Source: [Mycobacterium] vasticus
GTDB lineage: Bacteria > Actinomycetota > Actinomycetes > Mycobacteriales > Mycobacteriaceae
Reading direction: 5' to 3'
Length of the DNA: 64,000 nt
NCBI RefSeq assembly: GCF_020181595.1
Contig: NZ_CP084028.1
Location: 4,156,852-4,220,851, forward strand
Shown: positions 35,201-42,331 of the stretch, one piece after another
How positions within the stretch are numbered: position 1 is the stretch's first letter
Layout: the number at the start of each line of letters is the position of its first letter
The notes under the pieces: generated by a model
What the model was told of the DNA's origin: nothing
Database searches by the model: none
What the model saw: only the letters and a program-made list of their open reading frames with translations
Position numbers and translations under genes: made by a program

Positions 35201-35350
35201 TGCCTGCGCCGACGGCGGGGCCGCCAGGGGCGCCATCCCGAACGCCAGGAACGCACCGGCCGCTCCACCGGCTCCGATCATCCGCTGCCGGCGCGACCGG
35301 CCGGACTCCTGCTGACCGCGGCGCCGGCTGCTGCTGTGACGACGACTCAT
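32234..35350 (-). CDS. PGRS repeat protein 1 without PE domain
   Basis: A 1038-residue exported protein. A basic, Arg-rich start is followed by the hydrophobic [18 protein letters not shown] and a probable cleavage after AQA near residue 50. An acidic aromatic linker leads to the cassette [14 protein letters not shown]. The remaining 850 or so residues are GGxGGxG repeats rich in Gly, Ala and Asn, as in the PGRS domains of PE_PGRS proteins. There is no PE domain; the signal peptide replaces it. A GAAAGG ribosome site lies 10 bases before ATG 35350. The porin gene lies 60 bases upstream on the same strand, so the two may be co-expressed. A surface location is inferred; function unknown. Confidence 0.88.
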   Translation of the reverse strand: MSRRHSSSRRRGQQESGRSRRQRMIGAGGAAGAFLAFGMAPLAAPPSAQADGLDIGWDWFDPAPSAAEAGLFDMSTIIDQWFYQPVHFGVEAWINSDFGELVNGWINESSGMYLIGDGVAGTADNPDGGDAGLWFGDGGAGWDSNDADLDGGDGGTAGWFGNGGAGGDGFEGSAGGDGGSGGSYMGIGGSGGAGGDGVGDGASGGSGGLGGDAVGWFFGNGGNGGVGGKGTNGASGTFADGDTGKGGDGGNGGSGGSGGRSGYLFGNGGAGGSGGTAGNAGAAANGVSDGVAAHLNGAAGGNGGTAGNGGAGGAKFDGSYGQAGQGGNGATGGAASDGGNAYKDLESGKYLGNGGVGGRGGSGGTGDTGGAGGAAGNGGDGLTGGNGGAGGRGGASAGDNVGGAGTDGGDGGSGAVKGGNGGNGGIGGNAVDGAGGAGGRGGAGGNAATDDNTVQTTGGNGGVGGGGGSTASSVGGAGGDGGAAGTGTYVGGNGGGGGGGGAVTAGNHGVGGDGGNGADGAQSSGWKSGTGTIFSRGGNGGNGGGGGGGTSGTSGNGGAAGDGADGATGANVASTGGNGGNGGNAGTAPAALTGGGGHAGDAGNGGNGGNGTASGGNGGNGGSGTPGLLSGGDGGNGGNGGNSGGVSVAGNPFGVSHAGTGGTGGVGGLSAISNNGSGEPGPGGHGGNGGNGGSGAGAVNGGNAGTGGNGGVGLNGGDAGNGGVGGAATGTGNGGSGGNAGVGGNGAPGHKGIPHPSAAGGDGWDGGVGGNGGSGGAGGTAVSGNGGNGGNAGNGGTGGVGGAGGVGGVDSAGNGLDGGKGGAGGAGGLANGTAGAGGVSTSGTNGTAGNAGTDGAGGTGGAGGKGGAGTAGTAGASPAGGAGGDGTNGGTGGHGGTGGTGGTSRGGTSGAGGTGGAGGVGGAGGAGGNGGVDSAGNGLAGGDGGSGGASGSGGTGGIAGTSTSGTQGAAGAGGAGPNGGKGGDGGNGGTPTGAGTGGAAGDAGLGGSGGTGGTGGAPDGDPGADGNTGASGNPGTPG

Positions 35351-35409
35351 TGAGGAACACCTTTCAAGAAGTTAAAAGCCATGGGGTGGTAGAGGTTTGA
35401 GTGGACGAG

Positions 35410-36555
35410 TCAGCCGAACACGCCGCTCAGCAAGTCCTGGAGACCCGCCAGTGCGTCGGTTGCCTGCGCTCCCGCGCCGCCGTCATCGAGGGCGTCCGGG
35501 ATGAGGGGCAACTCGGCTCCGAGGGCGGGCGGCGTCACGACCACGGCACCCTTGCCGTCCCATCCCGAGCCGAGCAGAGCGCCGACGATCTGACCCCACG
35601 CCTCCCAGGCCGCGATCGGGCCGATCCCTTGGCCGTCCATCGCGATCTTGTTGAGCAGTGGGACACCGACCATTTCCAAGCCGATTCCGTTGAAGATCGA
35701 ACCGCCTACCGCGGGAACAGATCCCGCCACTTCGCCGCCGGTACCCAGCACCTCGTACGGGCCGATCGACACCGATCCGGGAGTGAGCAGGCCACCGAAG
35801 GCGAACTCCAAGTGGTCCAGGCTCATGCCCACCGGGAGGAATCCCGCGTCGTTGACCATCGGCAGCACGAAATCGAGGTTGAGGGTGGCGCCGTTGAGGA
35901 AACCGCCCCACATGTTGGCGAGGATCTCGTTGAAGCCGTCACCCTCGTTGATGCTGTTCATCATCGCCACCCAGGGGCTGATGCCCGGCCCCAACGAGCC
36001 CATGATGATGGCGCTCAACGGAGATGCGAGGAAGTTGACGATCGGCGTCACCTGGTCGGCGTCGATGTCGGCCGGCAGGAAGCTCGGCAGCTGGTTGAAC
36101 AGGAACGCGTGTCCGCTCAGCCCCACCCCGTCGAGGGTGTGGTTGGTTATGTGTCCGATCACGGTGTCCGGGACACCTTGCAGCGCGTAGCCGGTCTGCA
36201 CCGCCTGCAGGTGTTCCTGGATCTGGGTGTTGATCGCAGCCAAGGTGCTGCTGCTCGGGTCGTCGAGGAACTGCTGCGCGTAGCCCGTCACGTTCGCGTA
36301 CAGCTGCTGCCAGGCCACCCCGGGCGCCAGGAAGTAGTTGTTGAGCAGCGTCGTGGCGTTGGCGGACGCGGTGTTGATCACGTCTTGCCACGGGTCAGCC
36401 AGGCCGGACAGGGCCCCGCCTGCGGTGAGCGCGACGTCGATCACTGTGGGTGCCATCGGCTTTGGCGAAGGGACAGACACCGGCGTGGCGGCGATCAGGC
36501 CGGTCCCGGCGATGACGACGCCGGCCGTTGCGTAGGGGCGAAGAATGGCGTGCAA
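35410..36555 (-). CDS. GjpA-type outer-membrane porin-like protein
   Basis: About 381 residues. The signal-like start HAILRPYATAGVVIAGTGLI leads to a mature protein rich in Gly, Ala, Leu and Asn: ANVTGYAQQFLDDPSS, LASPLSAIIMGSLGPGISPW and MWGGFLNGATLNLDFVLPM. I recognise this as the mycobacterial family annotated as outer membrane porin GjpA, after a Gordonia porin. TTG 36555 is preferred because GAAGGAG lies five bases before it; an in-frame ATG at 36573 would put that site inside the gene. Transcribed towards PGRS protein 1. Pore activity is a family-level expectation only. Confidence 0.75.
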   Translation of the reverse strand: MHAILRPYATAGVVIAGTGLIAATPVSVPSPKPMAPTVIDVALTAGGALSGLADPWQDVINTASANATTLLNNYFLAPGVAWQQLYANVTGYAQQFLDDPSSSTLAAINTQIQEHLQAVQTGYALQGVPDTVIGHITNHTLDGVGLSGHAFLFNQLPSFLPADIDADQVTPIVNFLASPLSAIIMGSLGPGISPWVAMMNSINEGDGFNEILANMWGGFLNGATLNLDFVLPMVNDAGFLPVGMSLDHLEFAFGGLLTPGSVSIGPYEVLGTGGEVAGSVPAVGGSIFNGIGLEMVGVPLLNKIAMDGQGIGPIAAWEAWGQIVGALLGSGWDGKGAVVVTPPALGAELPLIPDALDDGGAGAQATDALAGLQDLLSGVFG

Positions 36556-37058
36556 GGGGACTCCTTCAGTCATGTGAGGCAGTGCGTCGAAACGTAGCTG
36601 AGGTTGAGCTGAAAAACGCCACCACTGAACGCTGAATACGTAAACGGTGAGTCCGCACGGTGGATCCGGCAATTTCACGGACCTGCGAAACGCCAGGTAG
36701 GAGGCATCGGGTTCATTTCCAGCAACTTGTTGAAGGCTTCGGTTTGGTTCAACTGGAAATTACTTGTGGGTAGTAACTGAAACATGTTCAGCGCAGCCGG
36801 TTACGCGTTGGACGGACGCGTAATCACAGCTTGACCTGCGTTGACGTTGATCAAGACCGTGCCCGCCGATCCTGATGAATAAACAGGTCTAAAGTCCTCC
36901 GCACCAAACATTCACGGTTACGCAGGCTAACTTTCGATACAACCCGTATTCGAGCACGTCAATGCGGGCGAGCCGCACTTTTCAGCGGCACCGAGCCGGG
37001 CTTTCGGGGCCGGGTTCGCGCTCTGGCGTCATCCGGAGCTGTGTTTCCTGAGAATCTG
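36556..37058. promoter_or_regulatory. 503-base non-coding region upstream of the porin gene
   Basis: No gene is visible. The stretch is AT-richer than its neighbours and must hold the promoter of the porin-PGRS operon. It includes an inverted repeat at 36801-36823 (annotated separately) with a CCGGTTA half-site at 36797-36803 that also occurs in the palindrome in front of the first MarR gene. Confidence 0.5.
36801..36823. promoter_or_regulatory. Inverted repeat TTACGCG-N9-CGCGTAA
   Basis: Exact 7-base arms (36801-36807 and 36817-36823) spaced by nine bases, about 250 bases upstream of the porin start. The size and symmetry suit a dimeric regulator. The MarR proteins encoded just downstream on the same strand are candidates. 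Confidence 0.5.
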
Positions 37059-37541
37059 TCAAGTCTGCGGCGAGGCAGCCCGGCGGCAGACATCACCCAG
37101 CGCGATCGCCTGCTGGCGCGACATCGGGTCCAAGTAGTGCGCGCGGATTGCTTGCGCGTAGGTCGCCACAGCGCGCTGGAGCTGCTCAAGGCCGTGACCG
37201 GTGATGCTGGCGAGCACGGCTCGCCGGTCCGTCGGGTGCGGACTCCGGGCGACCAGGCCTTGCCTTTCCAGTCGATCAATCAGTTGCGTCACCCGGCTCC
37301 GGGTCAACGCGAATGCCGTGGCCAGGTCACTCATACGTGCTGAGGTGTCGACCGAACGCCCCAACATCTCGAGCATCAGAACCTCGAACAACGAGAGTCC
37401 GTGTGCGCTGATCAGGCAGTCGTTCAACGCGGCGAACAGGCGCAGCGACGAATCCACGAACTCGTGCACACCGGCACTTTCGGCGGCATCGAGCGTCGGC
37501 AGACTCCATACCGGTCGCATCGCCGCCATCCGCCGCTCCAT
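37059..37541 (-). CDS. MarR-family regulator 2
   Basis: About 160 residues. The winged helix reads SARMSDLATAFALTRSRVTQ followed by LIDRLERQGLVARSPHPTDRRAVLASIT, with the DRR wing typical of MarR. The open frame continues upstream into the preceding marR gene only because that gene is frameshifted; ATG 37541, 57 bases after the true stop of gene 1, is the probable start (in-frame ATGs at 37529 and 37520 are alternatives). It is a paralog of the gene before it. Ligand and targets unknown. Confidence 0.85.
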   Translation of the reverse strand: MERRMAAMRPVWSLPTLDAAESAGVHEFVDSSLRLFAALNDCLISAHGLSLFEVLMLEMLGRSVDTSARMSDLATAFALTRSRVTQLIDRLERQGLVARSPHPTDRRAVLASITGHGLEQLQRAVATYAQAIRAHYLDPMSRQQAIALGDVCRRAASPQT

Positions 37542-37597
37542 GCTCGGCGATGGTAATGACGTACTCGCCGAACGGTGTCTGAATGCGCGTTCGCTTT

Positions 37598-38105
37598 TCA
37601 GGCCTCCGGCGACTTGGCCGCGAAGCCGAGCAACGCCCCGTTGATCCGGCGACAGTTCTCCTCCAGGGTCGAGAGCTGGCGACGTGACAGCGAGCCGATG
37701 AGGTGGGTCTTGACCCCCTTGCGCGTAGTTCAGGCTGGCCAGCCCGGCCACCCGCCGTCCTTCGTCGGTGATTCGCGCGACCACTCCGCGCCGATCAGCC
37801 GAATTCGGTTCTCTGCGTACCAGATCCCGCTCTTCGAGCCGGCGGATCCGCTTGGTCATGTGATGGGGACTGGCCGCCAGCGCGTCGGCCAGATCACCCA
37901 TCCGCACCGCGCCGTCATCAGACCGGTCCAGGATGTCGAGCACCCGTAAGTCGATCACCGAAAGCTGGTGTGCATCGGTCAGCCAACGGTCCATCGCGGT
38001 GTGGAACCGTAGCGCGGCATGCAGATAGTTCTGCCACGACCGCTGTTCGGCGATATCGAGTCCGGGCAGATCACTTGCGGTTCGGCGGCGAGACAGGCGC
38101 GGCAT
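37598..38105 (-). pseudogene. MarR-family regulator 1, frameshifted by a homopolymer insertion
   Basis: The intact part from ATG 38105 carries a MarR winged helix (VRMGDLADALAASPHHMTKR, IRRLEERDLVRREPNSADRRGV). At 37714-37718 there is a run of five G on the coding strand. With four G the frame continues as VKTHLIGSLSRRQLSTLEEN...AAKSPEA and stops at 37598, giving a normal 168-residue MarR with its C-terminal dimerisation helix. With five G it reads through into the next marR gene as one 360-residue product. This is either a real +1 mutation or a sequencing error at the homopolymer. Confidence 0.8.
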
Positions 38106-38143
38106 GCAGGGATGGTAAACATGCCGAGCCAAGCGTGACACGG

Positions 38144-38157
38144 TAACCGGCCGGTTA
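38144..38157. promoter_or_regulatory. Palindromic operator upstream of marR1
   Basis: Perfect 14-base palindrome TAACCGGCCGGTTA, 39 bases before the marR1 start. MarR repressors usually bind such palindromes in their own promoter, so autoregulation is likely. The half-site CCGGTTA recurs at 36797-36803 in front of the porin gene. Confidence 0.65.
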
Positions 38158-38188
38158 GTAAGCGTTCCCCCACTCGCTGAGTGCTTAC
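38158..38188. terminator. Hairpin at the end of the lysin gene
   Basis: CACTC (38171-38175) pairs with GAGTG (38179-38183) around GCT, flanked by GTAAGC (38158-38163) and GCTTAC (38183-38188). It overlaps the stop of the - strand lysin gene and could terminate that transcript. Confidence 0.4.
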
Positions 38189-38844
38189 AGCGGCGACGGC
38201 GGCTGAGCCGGACGCGGCCCGATGCCGCAGGCCGACGCGAACTGCTGCGGGGTCAGCCCGTCGGCGGAGTTCATGTCGCACCGCCCGAACGGCGGACAGC
38301 CCTCCGGTAGCCCGCCGCCATAACCGTTCCCGTCGGTGTACTGGTGGGCCACCTTGCCCGGATACGGCGGGTTGGACCCGTAGGCGGCAATGATCAGCCG
38401 GATGTCGTCGGGTTTGGTGGGCCACAGCCGGTTGAGATCGTAGACGTTGCCGTAACCGATTATCCGGGAACGGTTTCCGCACCACTCGGCCAGATTCCAG
38501 TACAACCGATTGATCGGATCGGATTGGTTGCCGCCCGGATTGCCGCCGGACTCGACGTCGAGCATCAATGACACCCGCGGGTGCAGGCCGCCGTTCTCGG
38601 CGAACATCGCCTGCACCGTGGCGGCATTGGACTGCCAGGTCGCCGGCCGCACGTAGGTGTAGACGATCCCGAACGTCAGCCGGCCGTCATCGAGCGCGCT
38701 GCGCATCCAGGCGTAGTTGCGGGCGAAGTTGTGGTCGCGGTAGGTGCCGTCGCTTACCCGGATCGACAGCACCCGGTAGGGGTAGGAATCATCGACCGGC
38801 ACTTGAAATTCGGAGACATCTGCGAACAGCGTGTTGGGTATCAC
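38185..38844 (-). CDS. GH25-like phage-type lysin domain protein
   Basis: A 219-residue protein. It opens FADVSEFQVPVDDSYPYRVL and later has the LMLDVESGGNPGG segment. The D-x-E pair of that second segment and the D...E of the first are the acidic signature of glycoside hydrolase 25 lysozyme-like barrels. The style (YGNVYDLNRLWP, YGSNPPYPGKVAHQYTDG) is that of mycobacteriophage lysin or tail-associated muramidase domains as I remember them. There is no signal peptide, so export would need another route. GTG 38844 overlaps the hydrolase stop (GTGA), an odd partner for a phage-type gene. Confidence 0.6.
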   Translation of the reverse strand: MIPNTLFADVSEFQVPVDDSYPYRVLSIRVSDGTYRDHNFARNYAWMRSALDDGRLTFGIVYTYVRPATWQSNAATVQAMFAENGGLHPRVSLMLDVESGGNPGGNQSDPINRLYWNLAEWCGNRSRIIGYGNVYDLNRLWPTKPDDIRLIIAAYGSNPPYPGKVAHQYTDGNGYGGGLPEGCPPFGRCDMNSADGLTPQQFASACGIGPRPAQPPSPL

Positions 38845-39683
38845 GCGGTGTGCTTCTCGAAGTGCTCGGTGAGCAGCTTGGTCAGCCGCTGCGGCGCCTC
38901 GTCCGGAATCCAGTGACTGATTCCTTCCAGCGTCTGCAACTCCCACGGACCGGTGACGAGTCGCTGGGACAGCTCGTGGCCCTTACGGCCGACGGCGGTG
39001 TCGCCGTCGCTCCACACCTGCAGGGTGGGAACCGGAACCTTGCGCCGCAGAATGGCCGGCGGCGTCAACGGCATGCCCCGATACCAGTTCAGCGCGGTTC
39101 GGGCGCTGCCGAGCCGCTGCAGATCGGCGAAATCCCTGGCGGCATTCGCCTTGCTCTGGCCGGTTCCGCGCAGGTTGGCGATGAAGCGGGATTCGTTGCC
39201 CAACAACATCTCCGGCAACCACGGCAGCTGGAAGAACAGCATGTACCAGGATTTGAGGGCCTGGCCGCTGCGGGCCATCGACTGGATGAAGGCCAGCGGA
39301 TGCGGAACCGATACCGCACTCAGAGTCTTGACCAGGTCAGGGCGCTCGGCCGCGACGCCCCACGCGACGGCGGCTCCCCAGTCGTGGCCGACAACGTGTA
39401 CCGGGCCGACGCCGGCGGCGTCGATCAGGGCGACGGCGTCGGCGACCAGCTCGGTCAGCCGGTAGTCGCGGCGCCGCGTCGGCAGCGCGCCGGGTGTGTA
39501 GCCGCGCTGATCCGGCGTCAGCGTCCGGAACCCCTGATCGTTCAGCAGTTCGGCCACGTCCACCCAGGAGGACGACGTCTGCGGAAAGCCGTGCAGCAGC
39601 ACGACCGGGACGCCGTCCTGCGGGCCGGAGTCGCGGACGGCGAAAACGAGACCCTGTCGTTCGAATGTGGTCAGTCTGGACAT
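38841..39683 (-). CDS. Epoxide hydrolase-type alpha/beta hydrolase
   Basis: A 280-residue hydrolase with the HGFPQTSSSW oxyanion segment near residue 31 and nucleophile Asp in VVGHDWGAAVAW near residue 101. The acid is probably in VWSDGDTAV and the His in EGISHWIPDEAP. An Asp nucleophile after GH is typical of epoxide hydrolases and haloacetate dehalogenases. It probably opens an epoxide to a diol. It is divergent from a LysR gene, which is a common regulatory pairing, and overlaps the following lysin-like gene. Confidence 0.88.
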   Translation of the reverse strand: MSRLTTFERQGLVFAVRDSGPQDGVPVVLLHGFPQTSSSWVDVAELLNDQGFRTLTPDQRGYTPGALPTRRRDYRLTELVADAVALIDAAGVGPVHVVGHDWGAAVAWGVAAERPDLVKTLSAVSVPHPLAFIQSMARSGQALKSWYMLFFQLPWLPEMLLGNESRFIANLRGTGQSKANAARDFADLQRLGSARTALNWYRGMPLTPPAILRRKVPVPTLQVWSDGDTAVGRKGHELSQRLVTGPWELQTLEGISHWIPDEAPQRLTKLLTEHFEKHTA

Positions 39684-39706
39684 GTAGCCATCTTCTCAGT
39701 CCTGCC

Positions 39707-39726
39707 GATCATTTCTATAGTTGATC
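39707..39726. promoter_or_regulatory. LysR-type binding site over the lysR -10
   Basis: GATCA-N10-TGATC inverted repeat. TATAGT (39716-39721) inside it is followed by six bases and ATG 39728, so the site overlaps the promoter of the regulator and sits between it and the divergent hydrolase. Confidence 0.55.
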
Positions 39727-39727
39727 G

Positions 39728-40645
39728 ATGGAGTTGCGGCACATCAAGTATCTGCTGGCAGTCGCCGACCATCAGAATTTCACTCGGGCGGCCGAGGCGC
39801 TGCACGTCTCCCAACCCACGCTCTCCCAACAGATCAAACAACTCGAACACACCATCGGGGTGGAGCTGTTCGACCGGACCGGTCGCACCGTCCGGCTCAC
39901 CGATGCCGGAGCGGCCTACGTCCACCATGTCCGACTGGCACTGCGGGACCTGCAGGCCGCCGAGCGTGCCGTGCACGATGTGCAGGATCTGTCTCGCGGC
40001 AGCCTGCGCGTGGCGACGACGCCCACGTTCACCGCGTACCTGATCGGCCCCCTGATACAGCGGTTCCGAGCCGACTATCCAGGTATCGGACTGACGATCC
40101 TGGAGACCAATCAGGATCACATCGAGGCCGATCTGCTGGCCGATCGACTCGATCTGGGCATCGGTTTCGCCGGCCACCACGCGGCCGGTATCGAGGCCCG
40201 CACACTGTTCACCGAGACGCTGGGACTGGTGGTCGGGTCCGGGCATCCGCTGGCGACTGCTTCGCACCCGGTGGCCCTCGCGGAGCTGGCCGATGTGCCG
40301 ATGGGCCTGCTCAGCTCGGACTTCGCCACTCGGTTGCACGTGAACTCCTATTTCGCGGAATACAAAGCGCCGCACTATATTGCCATCGAGTCGAACTCGA
40401 TGAGCGCGCTGTTGGAGTTGGTGCGGCGCAACGTCGTGACGACCGTGTTGCCGGACGCGATCACCAGCGAGCAGGCCGACCTGCACCCCGTGGTCTTGGA
40501 GCCGTCGCTGCCGATCCGCACCGTACAACTGCTGCAGCGTGGCGGCATCTACCAAACTGCCGCGGCACGCGCATTCAACAGCACCTTGGACACGGTGGTG
40601 GCCGAACGGCGGTGCCCCTCGGGCAAGTATTGGTCATACCAATAG
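39728..40645 (+). CDS. LysR-family transcriptional regulator (CynR-like)
   Basis: A 305-residue LysR regulator. The N-terminal winged helix is classic: MELRHIKYLLAVADHQNFTR, then AAEALHVSQPTLSQQIKQLE. The C-terminal periplasmic-binding-like effector domain begins near residue 95 (GSLRVATTPTFTAYLIGPLI) and resembles the CynR branch. The start is leaderless by the TATAGT-N6-ATG layout. It probably controls the divergent alpha/beta hydrolase and itself through the inverted repeat at 39707-39726. Confidence 0.92.
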   Translation: MELRHIKYLLAVADHQNFTRAAEALHVSQPTLSQQIKQLEHTIGVELFDRTGRTVRLTDAGAAYVHHVRLALRDLQAAERAVHDVQDLSRGSLRVATTPTFTAYLIGPLIQRFRADYPGIGLTILETNQDHIEADLLADRLDLGIGFAGHHAAGIEARTLFTETLGLVVGSGHPLATASHPVALAELADVPMGLLSSDFATRLHVNSYFAEYKAPHYIAIESNSMSALLELVRRNVVTTVLPDAITSEQADLHPVVLEPSLPIRTVQLLQRGGIYQTAAARAFNSTLDTVVAERRCPSGKYWSYQ

Positions 40646-40738
40646 CTCCCGGTGGATCTACGTATTGGACATCGTTTGCGCCGGCTCCCATGCTGAATGT
40701 CGTCTGAGTGAACACTTTTCAAACAGATGGGGGCGGCG

Positions 40739-40990
40739 GTGCAATATCTGAGGTTCAACCTGATCAACAAGCATGGGGTCTCTGACCAACGTGGCGAGGT
40801 GTTGATCGCCCCGTCCGAGATCGAGTCGGCGCGCTCCTTCATACACACCGACCACATCCTGTCCCATCACGAAATCGGCGCGATCATCACGACCAAGACC
40901 GGTGACAAGCACTACGTCTCACAACACACCAACGAGATCGCCGAGATGCTCCGCATGGCCGACGATCGCGAGAGAGGCTGGATTTCCTAA
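40739..40990 (+). CDS. Unrecognised 83-residue protein
   Basis: A small soluble protein reading VQYLRFNLINKHGVSDQRGE from GTG 40739 (ATG 40727 adds four residues). It has several His residues in the middle (FIHTDHILSHHEIGAII), followed by TTKTGDKHYVSQHTNEIAEML. The strand-rich ending recalls small FlbD-like proteins, but not strongly enough to name. It lies two bases before the next gene, so the two are almost certainly co-transcribed. Its coding usage is less GC-biased than the flanking core genes. Confidence 0.55.
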   Translation: MQYLRFNLINKHGVSDQRGEVLIAPSEIESARSFIHTDHILSHHEIGAIITTKTGDKHYVSQHTNEIAEMLRMADDRERGWIS

Positions 40991-40992
40991 CA

Positions 40993-41427
40993 ATGACGAC
41001 TGCCCTGAGTTACGAGCTCGAGATCGTCGACGCACCCGGTTTGGCCCAACTGGAGGAGCGACTGAAGCTCGGACACCGCCGCCGCATCGCGGTCATCAAT
41101 GCACCGCTGCATTCAGCGTTGCGCCAACTGCCGGTCAGTCGCGCGAATCCCTACGACTCCGACGTAGTCATCGCGTTCGCGATGCGACGAGTAGATCTGG
41201 CGTGGTTGAAGCCTGCCTATCGAGCCGCCTATGCGCGTCGGACGAGTTGGCTCGTCTACCCCGAGCCGACCCGCCCCGGAACGGACCTGCGCTGGGACTG
41301 GTTCCTGGCGGCGCTGCGCCAGTACGGCGTCCACGTCATCGAGCAGATTTCCATCGACAGAAACTGGTCGGCAGTCCAGTTGATGTCGAAGCAGATCGGC
41401 GATCAGGACGCGACCCTGGTGGGGTAA
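40993..41427 (+). CDS. 144-residue protein, DUF3052-like
   Basis: A small soluble alpha/beta protein. The core has IAVINAPLHSALRQLP, DVVIAFAMRRVDLAWLKPAY, TSWLVYPEPTRPGTDLRWDW and a final ISIDRNWSAVQLM. The order (short nucleotide-like strand, a strand ending in a Trp-Leu-hydrophobic-Tyr-Pro-x-P segment, then xxDxxWSxxxL) resembles DUF3052 proteins of actinobacteria. This is a memory-based comparison. It pairs with the upstream small gene and ends nine bases before tRNA-Ser(UGA) on the other strand. Function unknown. Confidence 0.6.
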   Translation: MTTALSYELEIVDAPGLAQLEERLKLGHRRRIAVINAPLHSALRQLPVSRANPYDSDVVIAFAMRRVDLAWLKPAYRAAYARRTSWLVYPEPTRPGTDLRWDWFLAALRQYGVHVIEQISIDRNWSAVQLMSKQIGDQDATLVG

Positions 41428-41435
41428 AAAAATTG

Positions 41436-41522
41436 CGGTGGCGGAGGGATTTGAACCCCCGGACGGTTTTAGCCGTCTCTCGCTTTCAAGGCGAGTGCAT
41501 TAGGCCGCTCTGCCACGCCACC
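41436..41522 (-). tRNA. tRNA-Ser(UGA)
   Basis: An 87-base class II tRNA. The acceptor stem GGTGGCG (from 41522 down) pairs with CGCCACC (41443-41437). The anticodon loop CTTGAAA gives UGA, a long variable arm is present, and the T-loop is GGTTCAAATCC. The discriminator is G and CCA is not encoded. Confidence 0.95.
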
Positions 41523-41652
41523 GCGGGAGATGTTACCGGGTCAGCCGGGTTGCCCGCTGCCACCTACCTGCGCGACAACGCGCATCGTCTCGATGACTGC
41601 ATGCGCGCATTGCAGGTGCACGACACGAGCAAGGCAGTGCTGTGGGATCGGT

Positions 41653-42024
41653 TCACACGCAACCGACGGGATAGTCGTGCAGTCGTACGTCTGCGGTGAG
41701 CAGGTCCAAACGCTCAGCGATGGCCTGCGCCACCAGCATTCGGTCGAACGGGTCGCGGTGGTGCCATGGCAACTCTCGTAATATCTCGGCATGCGCTGCG
41801 GTGAACGGCAATTCACGAAACCCCGCCGCGCGCACCGCCTCATCGAGCCCGCCGGGCGCCCGCAGCTTGCCGAGTGATGCCTTGATCGCCACTTCGGCGA
41901 CGGTGATCGCCGAGACGAAGAGTTCGTTGTCGGGTTCGGCGATTGCGGTCCGATGCGCAGCCGCGAGATTCTTGTCGTCGGTCAACCACCAGAGCAGGAC
42001 ATGAGTATCGAGGAGTCCCCTCAT
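41653..42024 (-). CDS. vapC: VapC toxin, PIN-domain ribonuclease
   Basis: A 123-residue PIN-domain toxin. The metal-binding acids are D6 (LLDTHVLLWW), E44 (TVAEVAIKA), D94 (RDPFDRMLVAQA) and a further Asp in LTADVRLHDY. VapC toxins cleave specific tRNAs or rRNA when freed from antitoxin. ATG 42024 overlaps the antitoxin stop (ATGA). The pair lies 130 bases from tRNA-Ser(UGA). Confidence 0.92.
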   Translation of the reverse strand: MRGLLDTHVLLWWLTDDKNLAAAHRTAIAEPDNELFVSAITVAEVAIKASLGKLRAPGGLDEAVRAAGFRELPFTAAHAEILRELPWHHRDPFDRMLVAQAIAERLDLLTADVRLHDYPVGCV

Positions 42025-42260
42025 GCCCCGTACCAGTCGCGGTCGTCGGCGTCGCCGAATTGGTCGAAGTCCGCGGCGATGGTCACCCTGCCCTTCCACA
42101 GGCCGGGCCGGCGCGGGACCCGATCCGGCTGGTAGGGAACCAGGCGCGCGATAGGCCTGCCGTTCCTGCTGATCACGATCTCGGCACCGCCCTCCACTTG
42201 GGAGAGCAAACTCGAAAGACGCGTCTTCGCGTCATAGACATTAACGCTCTCGGAGCTCAT
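42021..42260 (-). CDS. vapB: Phd/YefM-family antitoxin
   Basis: A 79-residue antitoxin starting MSSESVNVYDAKTRLSSLLS, the Phd/YefM DNA-binding fold, with ISRNGRPIARLVPY next and a C-terminal toxin-binding tail (FDQFGDADDRDWYGA). ATG 42260 lies six bases after a TACCCT hexamer (42272-42267), and a 16-base palindrome sits just upstream of that. Leaderless, autoregulated expression is therefore likely. Confidence 0.9.
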   Translation of the reverse strand: MSSESVNVYDAKTRLSSLLSQVEGGAEIVISRNGRPIARLVPYQPDRVPRRPGLWKGRVTIAADFDQFGDADDRDWYGA

Positions 42261-42279
42261 GGGATCAGGGTACCGAGCT

Positions 42280-42295
42280 TGGTCAGACCTGACCA
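42280..42295. promoter_or_regulatory. Antitoxin operator palindrome
   Basis: TGGTCAGACCTGACCA: exact 7-base arms around AC. It sits between the -10 hexamer of the toxin-antitoxin operon and its upstream promoter element and is the expected binding site of the antitoxin dimer. Confidence 0.7.
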
Positions 42296-42331
42296 GACCT
42301 ATGGGATCGGGCCGGTAGTAGCGTGTTCGGC

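Noticed and set aside
32234..35350. Possible CRISPR or tandem-repeat array in the PGRS region
   Set aside because: The repeats are short, coding, imperfect GCC/CCG periods without fixed spacers; there are no cas genes in the window.
32450..35353. A 967-residue + strand open frame antisense to PGRS protein 1
   Set aside because: Same codon-mirror effect; composition is Ala/Thr/Val only and no domain is visible.
37059..38141. A single 360-residue regulator with two MarR domains
   Set aside because: The linker is an out-of-frame reading of the natural C-terminus of the first MarR; removing one G from a five-G run separates two normal genes.
40902..41699. A 265-residue + strand frame across two small genes and a tRNA
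   Set aside because: It runs through the tRNA-Ser gene and is out of frame with the two better-supported genes.
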